DNA from: JAEUMD01 sp964559355
GTDB taxonomy: Bacteria; Pseudomonadota; Alphaproteobacteria; Rhizobiales; Hyphomicrobiaceae
Direction of reading: 5' to 3'
Assembly: GCA_964559355.1 (NCBI GenBank)
Contig: CAZLHQ010000142.1
Coordinates: forward strand, 1-8,614
DNA: 8,614 nucleotides
The notes under the pieces are model-generated. The model saw only the letters and a program-made list of their open reading frames with translations. It was not told where the DNA came from and made no database searches. Positions 1 through 5,381 of the stretch are shown here, in pieces (position 1 is the stretch's first letter; each line of letters starts with the position of its first letter). The translations under genes were made by a program, and so were the position numbers.

Positions 1-357
1 GTTCCGGCTCAATCGGTTGTCGATGCGCTGATGGATGATCTCAACACGCCGGCCGCCATCGCGGAATTGCACAAGCTTGGAAATGCCGGGGATCATCGGC
101 TGGGGAGTACGCTGCGCTTTCTTGGTTTCTCCGGCGAAACGCTTCGGGCCAAGGCCGAGAAGCAAGCTGAAACCGCGGACGCGATGGCCGATCGCGTTGC
201 GCCGCTCATTGCCGCGCGCCTTGAAGCGCGCAAGCGCAAGGACTTCGCCGAGAGCGATCGCATCCGCGATGAACTGGCCGCCATGGGCATCGCGCTCAAG
301 GACACCAGGAACAAGCAAACCGGCGAAATCGAAACAACCTGGGAGGTGATGCGGTGA
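1..357 (+). CDS. cysS: Cysteinyl-tRNA synthetase, C-terminal part (5' end outside window)
   Basis: The frame is open from the first base and gives 118 residues ending at TGA 355-357. Near the start it carries the DDLNTP motif followed by a conserved helix (AIAELHKLG), typical of the DALR-type helical domain of class I cysteinyl-tRNA synthetase. The end shows the family's ARKRKDFAESDRIRDELAAMGI segment split over the last third, followed by a KDT...GT/TTWE-like tail. The enzyme charges tRNA-Cys with cysteine in the cytoplasm; the catalytic Rossmann domain with the HIGH and KMSKS motifs must lie upstream of the window. A full protein is about 450-500 residues, so roughly a quarter is visible. 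The gene is translationally coupled to the next gene by a 4-nt GTGA overlap. I see nothing odd in the visible part. Confidence 0.93.
   Translation, partial: VPAQSVVDALMDDLNTPAAIAELHKLGNAGDHRLGSTLRFLGFSGETLRAKAEKQAETADAMADRVAPLIAARLEARKRKDFAESDRIRDELAAMGIALKDTRNKQTGEIETTWEVMR
341..348 (+). promoter_or_regulatory. Ribosome binding site inside the cysS 3' end
   Basis: GGGAGGTG is a near-perfect anti-Shine-Dalgarno match ending about 5 nt before the GTG at 354. It lies within the last codons of cysS and is the reason for choosing the GTG start of the acetyltransferase gene over later ATG codons. Confidence 0.7.
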
Positions 358-860
358 GATCGGACTATCCGCTGCGCCCCTTTCTGCCAGCCGACACCAT
401 GGCGCTGCGCGACCTGTTTGCACAGTCGATCGAGGAGTTGACGCAGGACGACTACGACGAGGACCAGCGCCTCGCCTGGATCGCGCGTGCTGAGGACGCA
501 GCCCAATTCGCCAACCGGCTCGCATCCGCCACGACCCTCGTCATTCAGGTTGATGGCGAGTACTTGGGTTTCGCCTCGCTCAAGGACAACAAGCTCCTCG
601 ACATGCTTTATGTCCATCCCCACCACGCCGGGCAGGGTGTCGGCACCGCGCTATGCGATGCGCTTGAAAAGATTGCCGCCGCGCGCGGCGCCGAGGCGAT
701 CACGGCGGACGCCAGCGAAACCGCCGTGCTTTTCTTCGAGGGGCGGGGCTACGCTCCCGCGAGACGCAACTCGGTTCCGGTCGAGGATTTGTGGCTTACC
801 AATACGACCATGACCAAGCCGCTGAAGGCCCAAAGCGCGGCTCAGACCAAGTCCCACTGA
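354..860 (+). CDS. GNAT-family N-acetyltransferase
   Basis: This 168-residue protein has the GNAT fold that transfers an acetyl group from acetyl-CoA to an amine; the substrate cannot be told from the sequence. The acetyl-CoA pyrophosphate-binding motif A is visible at residues 84-103: a beta-4 strand (DMLYVHP), then Q94-G-V-G97-T-A, matching Q/R-x-x-G-x-G/A, then the following helix. The C-terminal motif B region reads AVLFFEGRGY at about residues 124-133, the usual aromatic end of GNAT domains. The start is GTG, chosen for the strong upstream ribosome binding site and because its last base overlaps the cysS stop (GTGA). This arrangement implies co-transcription and coupled translation with cysS. 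A cysS-GNAT-cimA order would be unsurprising in this group, but a functional link is only inferred. The C-terminal tail after about residue 155 is polar and probably disordered. Confidence 0.9.
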   Translation: MRSDYPLRPFLPADTMALRDLFAQSIEELTQDDYDEDQRLAWIARAEDAAQFANRLASATTLVIQVDGEYLGFASLKDNKLLDMLYVHPHHAGQGVGTALCDALEKIAAARGAEAITADASETAVLFFEGRGYAPARRNSVPVEDLWLTNTTMTKPLKAQSAAQTKSH

Positions 861-1025
861 AAAATTGCGACACGTTGGCTGGGAGGGGTGAGAAATTTAC
901 GCCTTGCGCCGTCCATCGTGGTAACGGGATGGCCATAAGACCAGGCTTCCGGCCAAAGCCCCATTGCAGTCCGCGCCCCAACCCGGCATTGGAGCGCGCA
1001 GAAGGATTATCGTTTCGAGACCGTC
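861..1025. other. Intergenic leader upstream of cimA
   Basis: This 165-bp gap holds no gene. Two weak hairpins with 5-bp arms can be drawn (CCATC/GATGG at 913-932 and GGCTT/AAGCC at 944-960), neither followed by a T-run. There is no short reading frame rich in Ile, Val or Leu codons, so I see no sign of a branched-chain amino-acid attenuator. No convincing promoter is visible. The only purine-rich element, AAGGA near 1002-1006, is too far (about 20 nt) from the ATG at 1026 to be a standard ribosome binding site. Confidence 0.4.
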
Positions 1026-2177
1026 ATGTCGAAGGATCGCCTCTACCTGTACGATACAACTCTGCGCGACGGTGCGCAGACCACGGGGATCGATTTCTCG
1101 ATTGCCGACAAGCGGCGCATCCTGGCGGTTCTGGACGACCTTGGCCTCGACTATATCGAAGGTGGCTATCCNNNNNNNNNNNNNNNNNNNNNNNNNNNNN
1201 NNNNNNNNNNNNNNNNNNNNNNNNNNNNNNNNNNNNNNNNNNNNNNNNNNNNNNNNNNNNNNNNNNNNNNNGAAAGCATCACGCAGTCCGTCAACGCGAT
1301 CCGCGAGACACAGCGCGAGGCGATGATCGACTGCGAGCACTTCTTCGACGGCTATAAGGGAAACCGCGCGTATGCGCTCGCCGTTGCCAAGACGGCTTTT
1401 GATGCCGGAGCCCGATGGGTCGTTCTGTGCGACACCAACGGCGGCACGCTGCCCCACGAGGTGGAGCGCATCGTAGCTGATGTCGCCAAGCATGTGCCCG
1501 GCTCCAATCTCGGGATCCACACCCACAACGATACCGAGAATGCGGTCGCCAACACGCTGATGGCGGTACGCGCGGGCTGCCGTCAGATCCAAGGCACGCT
1601 GAATGGCCTGGGTGAGCGTTGCGGCAACGCCAATCTCACCTCGATCATCCCGACACTGCTGTTGAAGAGCGAGTTTGCCGACCGCTTCGAGACGCGCGTT
1701 ACTCCGGAGCGGCTGACCAAGCTGACGCATGCGAGCCGCGTTCTCGACGAGATCCTGAACCGGGCGCCAAGCCGGCACGCACCCTACGTCGGTGAAAGTG
1801 CATTCGCCACCAAGGCCGGCATTCACGCCTCCGCCATTCTGAAAGAGCCCGAGACCTATGAGCATGTGCGGCCGGAGGCGGTCGGCAATCAGCGCCGTCT
1901 TCTGGTGTCCAAGCAAGCCGGGCGTTCCAATGTGCTCGAGGCCCTGGCGCGTATCGGCATGAGTGTCGACAAGGACGACCCGCGCATCGGTACGCTTCTC
2001 GACGAAGTGAAGGCGCGCGAGGCGGCGGGCTATTCTTACGAGGCGGCGGACGCCTCCTTCGAGCTGCTGGCGCGGCGTATCCTTGGCAACGTTCCGCGCT
2101 ATTTCTCCGTCGATAGTTTCCGCGTCATGGTCGAGCGCCGGCATAACGCCAAGGGCGAGCTCGTCACCGTGTCGTAG
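1026..2177 (+). CDS. cimA: Citramalate synthase, catalytic part, ended by a premature in-frame TAG
   Basis: The protein belongs to the LeuA/homocitrate synthase family (HMGL-like TIM barrel) and most resembles the CimA/LeuA2 type. That enzyme condenses acetyl-CoA with pyruvate to (R)-citramalate, the entry to threonine-independent isoleucine synthesis. The N-terminus has the metal- and substrate-binding DTTLRDGAQ motif (residues 10-18, Arg14 and Asp15), then IEGGYP. After the N gap come EHFFDGYK and WVVLCDTNGGTLP, which favour CimA over plain 2-isopropylmalate synthase, then the metal-binding HTHND and GLGERCGNANL. The frame stops at TAG 2175-2177, just inside the C-terminal LeuA dimer/regulatory domain, but continues without other stops to 2543. 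With that part it would be about 505 codons including the gap, near the usual ~530 once the gap is given its likely size. The ATG at 1026 fits family N-termini, although no good ribosome binding site precedes it. It may be a truncated but active enzyme, a pseudogene, or a sequencing error. Confidence 0.85.
   Translation: MSKDRLYLYDTTLRDGAQTTGIDFSIADKRRILAVLDDLGLDYIEGGYXXXXXXXXXXXXXXXXXXXXXXXXXXXXXXXXXXESITQSVNAIRETQREAMIDCEHFFDGYKGNRAYALAVAKTAFDAGARWVVLCDTNGGTLPHEVERIVADVAKHVPGSNLGIHTHNDTENAVANTLMAVRAGCRQIQGTLNGLGERCGNANLTSIIPTLLLKSEFADRFETRVTPERLTKLTHASRVLDEILNRAPSRHAPYVGESAFATKAGIHASAILKEPETYEHVRPEAVGNQRRLLVSKQAGRSNVLEALARIGMSVDKDDPRIGTLLDEVKAREAAGYSYEAADASFELLARRILGNVPRYFSVDSFRVMVERRHNAKGELVTVS
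1172..1271. other. Scaffold gap (exactly 100 N) inside cimA
   Basis: Exactly 100 ambiguous bases lie between the codons for GGYP and ESI of the citramalate synthase. One hundred N is a common placeholder for a gap of unknown length. Reading frame is kept across it only by chance of the placeholder (102 nt from codon to codon). From memory of the family, about 75-80 residues normally separate these two points, so the missing DNA is probably about 230 bp, or more if something is inserted. Confidence 0.95.
2175..2177 (+). other. In-frame amber stop splitting cimA
   Basis: The codon order is GTC ACC GTG TCG TAG GCG ATC GTC AAG. Family members usually have Glu after the VS pair (VSEA), so a single G-to-T change turning GAG into TAG explains the stop. 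The sequence on both sides is in the same frame and both halves match one continuous domain. Confidence 0.85.
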
Positions 2178-2543
2178 GCGATCGTCAAGGTGTTCATCAA
2201 CGGCGATGCCGAGCCGCTTTGGTCGGTGGCGGAAGGAAATGGTCCGGTCAATGCGCTCGACAGCGCGCTGCGCAAGGATCTCGGCCGCTATCAGAAACAC
2301 ATCGATGGCGTCGAGTTGGTCGACTACAAGGTGCGCATCCTCACCGGGGGCACCGAGGCCGTGACACGCGTCCTGGTGGAAAGCCACGACACGGCAACGG
2401 GTGAGCGCTGGTTCACGGTCGGTGTATCGCCCAACATCATCGATGCGAGTTTCGAGGCTCTGCTCGACAGCATCAATTACAAGCTCGTGCGCGACGAGGC
2501 CATCGTAGACCATCGCCGGGAGATGCCGGGGGCCGCCGAATAG
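2178..2543 (+). pseudogene. cimA: C-terminal regulatory-domain remnant of cimA, downstream of the stop
   Basis: These 121 codons continue the citramalate synthase frame directly after the TAG and end at TAG 2541-2543. The segment carries the rest of the LeuA dimer (PF08502-type) domain: VFINGD, the conserved EGNGPVNALDSALRK stretch, a YKVRILTGGTEA strand, then WFTVGVSPNIIDASFEALLDSINYKL. In this family the domain binds the end product for feedback inhibition. A GTG at 2190 could restart translation and give 117 residues, but only a weak AGG lies upstream, partly within the TAG. No further stops or frame breaks are present, so the lesion is either recent, suppressed, or a sequencing error. A separately expressed regulatory subunit is possible but unsupported. 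Confidence 0.75.
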
Positions 2544-2584
2544 AGCGGCCCGGAGAGCTGCACTTCCAGCCGCGCCATACCAGC

Positions 2585-2597
2585 TAACACAGTGTTA
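2585..2597. promoter_or_regulatory. Palindrome TAACACAGTGTTA, candidate operator
   Basis: Two 6-bp arms (TAACAC/GTGTTA) pair perfectly around a single central A. It lies in the 116-bp gap upstream of the PilZ gene, with its centre 30 bp from the centre of a second perfect palindrome, close to three helical turns. The size and symmetry fit a dimeric regulator site. No regulator can be named. Confidence 0.4.
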
Positions 2598-2612
2598 ATG
2601 GAACTGTCGTAG

Positions 2613-2629
2613 GATGAATTCAATTCATC
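2613..2629. promoter_or_regulatory. Palindrome GATGAATTCAATTCATC, candidate operator
   Basis: Perfect 8-bp arms (GATGAATT/AATTCATC) flank a single central C. It is markedly AT-rich against a GC-rich background and ends 30 nt before the PilZ gene start, where a promoter or operator would be expected. Too close-armed to form an RNA hairpin, so a protein-binding DNA site is the better reading. Confidence 0.45.
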
Positions 2630-2659
2630 ACGATAGATGACGCATCGGGATCCATCGAC

Positions 2660-3223
2660 ATGAGCTGGTTCAACGCGAAAAGTTCGGCTTCCCAGCTGGC
2701 CGAGCGGTTGAAGAAATTCGAGCGAAAGACAGCCGAGTCACCCGCTCCGGCGCCCATTCGGGCAGCAGCGGCTCCACCACCCGCCGTCTATGTCAAGCCG
2801 ACCCGCGCTATGCCGCCCTCCGCGGAGCAGGTGGCGCGTGCGATCACCGCCGAGCTTGCTGACGCCGATCTCATCGAGGATGTCAGCACGGCGCCCGCAA
2901 GCGAGGTCAAGGAGGCTGCCGAAACGAGTGAAAGCCGCCGCGCACCGCGCAAGCAGCAATCTCTGCCCGCCTACATCACCGGGCCTAGTATGGGCAACAT
3001 CATTCCCGCGCGCGTCATCGACATGTCCGCGACTGGGGCAAAAGTGGAACTGACGCCGATGGGCCGTTCGACCGGAATTCCGCTCGGCGACCTGCCGGAC
3101 CGGTTTGCATTGGTTCTGCGGCATGACCGCATGGAAGTCGATTGCGAGATCGTCTGGCGGGACGAATGGCTGCTGGGCGTGCGCTTTCTGGGCTTTCCGC
3201 GCCCGATGCAGGACAAGCGATAG
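2660..3223 (+). CDS. PilZ-domain protein (probable c-di-GMP receptor)
   Basis: The 187-residue protein has a PilZ domain in its C-terminal half, about residues 90-182. The two c-di-GMP-binding motifs are present: RxxxR at R93-RAP-R97 and D/NxSxxG at D121-M-S123-AT-G126. They are followed by the beta-barrel strands (FALVLRH, VDCEIVWRD, LLGVRFLGF) with the conserved Trp-Arg pair. The first 90 residues are Ala/Pro-rich around 28-43, with a charged helix at 11-25 (LAERLKKFERK), and look disordered; no signal peptide or membrane segment is present, so it is probably cytoplasmic. PilZ proteins relay second-messenger levels to motility, polysaccharide or cell-cycle targets; the partner here is unknown. 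The ATG at 2660 has GGGA about 9 nt upstream. It sits 116 bp after cimA and is probably transcribed on its own from the palindrome-bearing gap. Confidence 0.88.
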   Translation: MSWFNAKSSASQLAERLKKFERKTAESPAPAPIRAAAAPPPAVYVKPTRAMPPSAEQVARAITAELADADLIEDVSTAPASEVKEAAETSESRRAPRKQQSLPAYITGPSMGNIIPARVIDMSATGAKVELTPMGRSTGIPLGDLPDRFALVLRHDRMEVDCEIVWRDEWLLGVRFLGFPRPMQDKR

Positions 3224-3226
3224 CTC

Positions 3227-3246
3227 CGCTGCGTTCGGCGCGAGCG
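3227..3246. terminator. Candidate bidirectional terminator hairpin between convergent genes
   Basis: In the 29 bp between the convergent PilZ and meaB stop codons, a 7-bp GC-rich stem can be drawn (CGCT-GCG with CGC-bulged G-AGCG) closed by a TTCGG loop, a stable UUCG-like tetraloop type. There is no T-run on either side, so intrinsic termination would be weak. The location, more than the structure, argues for a terminator role. Confidence 0.3.
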
Positions 3247-3252
3247 TCCTCG

Positions 3253-4221
3253 TCAGTCGTCGGCGAGAATGCGCCGCGCGGCGTCCTCGACCGGCAACTG
3301 CCCGCTCAACACCGCATCCGCCAGTCCATCGAGCCGCTCGCCGCGACCAGACCGCACGCGCTCAGCGACGAGATCGGCAGCGGCACGCGCGATCAGATAG
3401 CGGGCACGGCGGCGGCGGCGCACGTCAGCGCCCTGTGCCAGCACCTTCGTGCCGATCGCCTCGACCGATTGCAGCAAAGAGCCGACGCCTTCGCCGGTGG
3501 TCGCCGTCGTCTTCATCACCGGCACATCGGCGGCGCGGCCTGCACGGATCGAAAGTGCGCCAACGAGCTGCTGCAGCGTGCTCTCCGCTCCGTCTCGGTC
3601 GGCCTTGTTGACCACCAAGATATCGGCGATCTCCAACAGACCCGATTTCATGGCTTGGATGTCGTCGCCGAGCCCGGGGGCGGAGACGACGACGCGCACG
3701 TCGGCCACCTCGGCGACGTCGATCTCGTTCTGGCCGGTGCCGACCGTTTCCAGCACGATGACGTCGTAGCCGGCCGCATCGAGCGCATCGATGATGCGCA
3801 CGGCGGCAGGCGACAGACCACCAAGATAGCCGCGGCTCGCCAGCGAGCGCACGAACACGCCATCATCGTCCAGCGCCGCCGTCATGCGTATGCGATCGCC
3901 GAGGATCGCGCCGCCCGACACCGGGCTCGACGGGTCGACCGCAATGACGCCGACGGTGCGGCCCTTCCTGCGCAATTCGGCAATCAGCGCGTTGACGAGT
4001 GTCGATTTTCCGGCGCCGGGTGGGCCGGTGAAGCCGACCACCAGCGCATGTCCAAGGTAAGGGTGGAGCGCGCGCAGCAGGCCGCTTGCCTTCGGCGTCA
4101 GGCGCTCGAGCTCGGTGATGGCGGCGGCAACGAAACGGCGCTCGCGCGCCCTGAGACGGCCGATTGCCGCGTCGCTGGTGAGGTCGTCGGTCGATTGGCG
4201 CGGGTAGGGGCCAGCATTCAT
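3253..4221 (-). CDS. meaB: MeaB/ArgK-type P-loop GTPase (methylmalonyl-CoA mutase chaperone)
   Basis: This 322-residue protein is a G3E-family GTPase of the MeaB type. Walker A is GPPGAGKST at residues 66-74, followed by the family's AVDPSSP at 94-100, GDRIRM at 108-113, SRGYLGGLS near 129-137, the switch-region ETVGTGQNE at 158-166, and the guanine-specificity NKAD at 205-208. Length and motifs match intact MeaB proteins (about 320-335). MeaB uses GTP hydrolysis to gate cobalamin loading and to protect adenosylcobalamin-dependent methylmalonyl-CoA mutase from inactivation in the cytoplasm. No mutase gene is visible nearby; the companion is the LOG-family gene 47 bp upstream on the same strand, suggesting one transcript. 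The ATG has no in-frame alternative before the neighbour's stop, although its ribosome binding site is poor. Other mutases, such as isobutyryl- or ethylmalonyl-CoA mutase, are possible clients. Confidence 0.92.
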   Translation of the reverse strand: MNAGPYPRQSTDDLTSDAAIGRLRARERRFVAAAITELERLTPKASGLLRALHPYLGHALVVGFTGPPGAGKSTLVNALIAELRRKGRTVGVIAVDPSSPVSGGAILGDRIRMTAALDDDGVFVRSLASRGYLGGLSPAAVRIIDALDAAGYDVIVLETVGTGQNEIDVAEVADVRVVVSAPGLGDDIQAMKSGLLEIADILVVNKADRDGAESTLQQLVGALSIRAGRAADVPVMKTTATTGEGVGSLLQSVEAIGTKVLAQGADVRRRRRARYLIARAAADLVAERVRSGRGERLDGLADAVLSGQLPVEDAARRILADD

Positions 4222-4268
4222 GGGCCGGGTGACGCTCTTCTGGTCGATGTTGAATTGCAGTAAGGCTT

Positions 4269-4976
4269 TTAGAACTTGGCGGTCACCACCTGATCGGGAA
4301 CGCCCTCGTTGGCGGCCTTGGCGGCGGACAGAATGGCCGGAACGATGGCGCTGGCGTCATCGACGACCATGAAGCGCACGTTGATGCCGTTGCGGATGAA
4401 CTGGTCGTCGCGCATATGGGCGAGCAGGCTGAGGAAGGGCGCCCAGAAGCCATCGATGTTGGCGACGATGATCGGCTTGGTGTGCTGGCCGAGCTGCGAC
4501 CACGTCAACTGCTCGACCAATTCCTCCAAGGTGCCGATGCCGCCGGGCAGCGCCACGAACGCATCGGAGCGTTCGAACATCAGCTGCTTGCGCTCGTGCA
4601 TGCTGGTGGTGACGACCAGTTCGTCGACCTCCTCCAGCATGTGTTCCTTCTGCGTCAGGAACTTCGGGATGATGCCGGTCACACGCCCGCCTGCCGAAAG
4701 TGTGGCGCGGGCGACCTCGCCCATCAAACCCAAACCGCCGCCGCCATAGACGAGGCCGATGCGCTGCGCGGCGAGACTTTTACCGAGCTGGCGGGCAGCC
4801 TCGGTGTAGATCGGCTTGGTGCCGGGGCCCGAGCCGCAATAAACGCAGACATTGGCGACGTTGCCATGGGTTGCGCCGACACGGCCCTCTGCAGGCGCAG
4901 AGATCTGTGTTGCTACGCGGGCTTTGGATTGGGCGGAGTTGGCGGGTGGCGCTCGATGGGAGGACTTGTTGGTCAT
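4269..4976 (-). CDS. LOG-family (TIGR00730) nucleoside 5'-monophosphate phosphoribohydrolase
   Basis: The protein has 235 residues. The nucleotide-binding core starts at about residue 42 (VCVYCGSGPG) and continues with GLVYGGGGLGLMG at 74-86, the MHERK motif at 126-130 and the signature PGGIGTLEE at 144-152. The last two are the hallmark active-site motifs of LOG (LONELY GUY) proteins, long mis-annotated as lysine decarboxylases. Characterised members release free base from cytokinin riboside or other nucleoside 5'-monophosphates. Whether this one makes cytokinin or simply recycles nucleotides cannot be told. The first 40 residues are Ala/Ser-rich and lie outside the conserved domain; they may be a disordered tail, or the true start may be a later non-ATG codon. 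The gene is first of a likely two-gene operon with meaB and faces the LysM gene across a divergent intergenic region. Confidence 0.9.
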   Translation of the reverse strand: MTNKSSHRAPPANSAQSKARVATQISAPAEGRVGATHGNVANVCVYCGSGPGTKPIYTEAARQLGKSLAAQRIGLVYGGGGLGLMGEVARATLSAGGRVTGIIPKFLTQKEHMLEEVDELVVTTSMHERKQLMFERSDAFVALPGGIGTLEELVEQLTWSQLGQHTKPIIVANIDGFWAPFLSLLAHMRDDQFIRNGINVRFMVVDDASAIVPAILSAAKAANEGVPDQVVTAKF

Positions 4977-5323
4977 GCGGTCTTGATCGTCCTGAAGGTG
5001 TTTCGCCCGGTCATGAAAATTGCGGGCCGGGGTCTACTAGATCGTTCTGGTTAGCGTTCGTCGCAAGTACCGTACCAAGAATCGGTGGGCCAATCATAGC
5101 GCCGGGCGAGCGGGGGTTCGATGACCGGAGGGTGCGGTGCCAGAAGTGAGCGCGCCTCCGCTTCTGACGAACTTCAATCCGCCAGAAACGACTTCGCCGT
5201 GGCTATGGCCGAAAAGCTGCGGTCGTCGATCGACCGGGCATGGCGCGGCACGGGGTGGTTGGCGGGCCCCGGGTTATCATGCATAAAGTGGAGCCCAGGC
5301 GTTCGGGTGTGGCGTGAATATGT

Positions 5324-5332
5324 TGATATAAC
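5324..5332 (+). promoter_or_regulatory. Extended -10 promoter-like element for the LysM gene
   Basis: TGATATAAC matches the extended -10 form TGnTATAAT at all but the last base and lies in the only AT-rich stretch of the intergenic region. It would place a transcription start near 5339 and a leader of about 43 nt. No good -35 hexamer is present at 17 nt, which is tolerated by extended -10 promoters. Overlapping TGTT/AACA half-sites (5321-5333) could bind a regulator. Confidence 0.4.
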
Positions 5333-5370
5333 ACACAGCGATCTCTGGAAATTTTCAGTCGGGTGACGTT

Positions 5371-5374
5371 GAGG
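5371..5374 (+). promoter_or_regulatory. Ribosome binding site that fixes the GTG start of the LysM gene
   Basis: GAGG stands 7 nt before the GTG at 5382. An in-frame TAG at 5379-5381 directly precedes that GTG, so it is the earliest possible start; the next in-frame ATG codons (5412, 5418) have no comparable site upstream. Confidence 0.55.
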
Positions 5375-5381
5375 CGGTTAG

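Larger units (their letters stand above)
4977..5381. other. Divergent intergenic region (405 bp) between LOG and LysM genes
   Basis: No gene is supported here. An 81-codon plus-strand frame (5121-5366) exists, with GGGGG just before its ATG, but its product matches nothing I recognise and its third positions lack the GC bias of the neighbouring genes. A GTTCGAT stretch near 5114-5121 resembles a tRNA T-loop, but no cloverleaf can be built around it. The last 100 bp are AT-richer and hold a promoter-like element. An AGGA about 11 nt before the LOG start (minus strand) is a fair ribosome binding site for that gene. Confidence 0.5.

Noticed and set aside
861..1025. Branched-chain amino-acid attenuator or T-box ahead of cimA
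   Set aside because: No leader peptide rich in Ile/Leu/Val codons, no T-box-like conserved element and no T-run terminator is visible.
897..2513. A 538-codon minus-strand open frame across cimA
   Set aside because: It is antisense to the recognised citramalate synthase, passes through the Ns, and its product resembles no family; long antisense frames are common in GC-rich genes.
3142..4263. A 373-codon plus-strand frame longer than meaB itself
   Set aside because: It lies opposite the clear MeaB GTPase with all its motifs; the predicted product is His/Arg/Asp-rich without recognisable domains.
4269..4976. Lysine decarboxylase annotation for the LOG protein
   Set aside because: The PGGxGTxxE and MHERK motifs mark a phosphoribohydrolase; the decarboxylase name is a historical mis-annotation of this family.
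5105..5130. tRNA-like T-loop GGTTCGAT
   Set aside because: The flanking bases do not form a 5-bp T-stem and no acceptor, D or anticodon arms can be placed around it.
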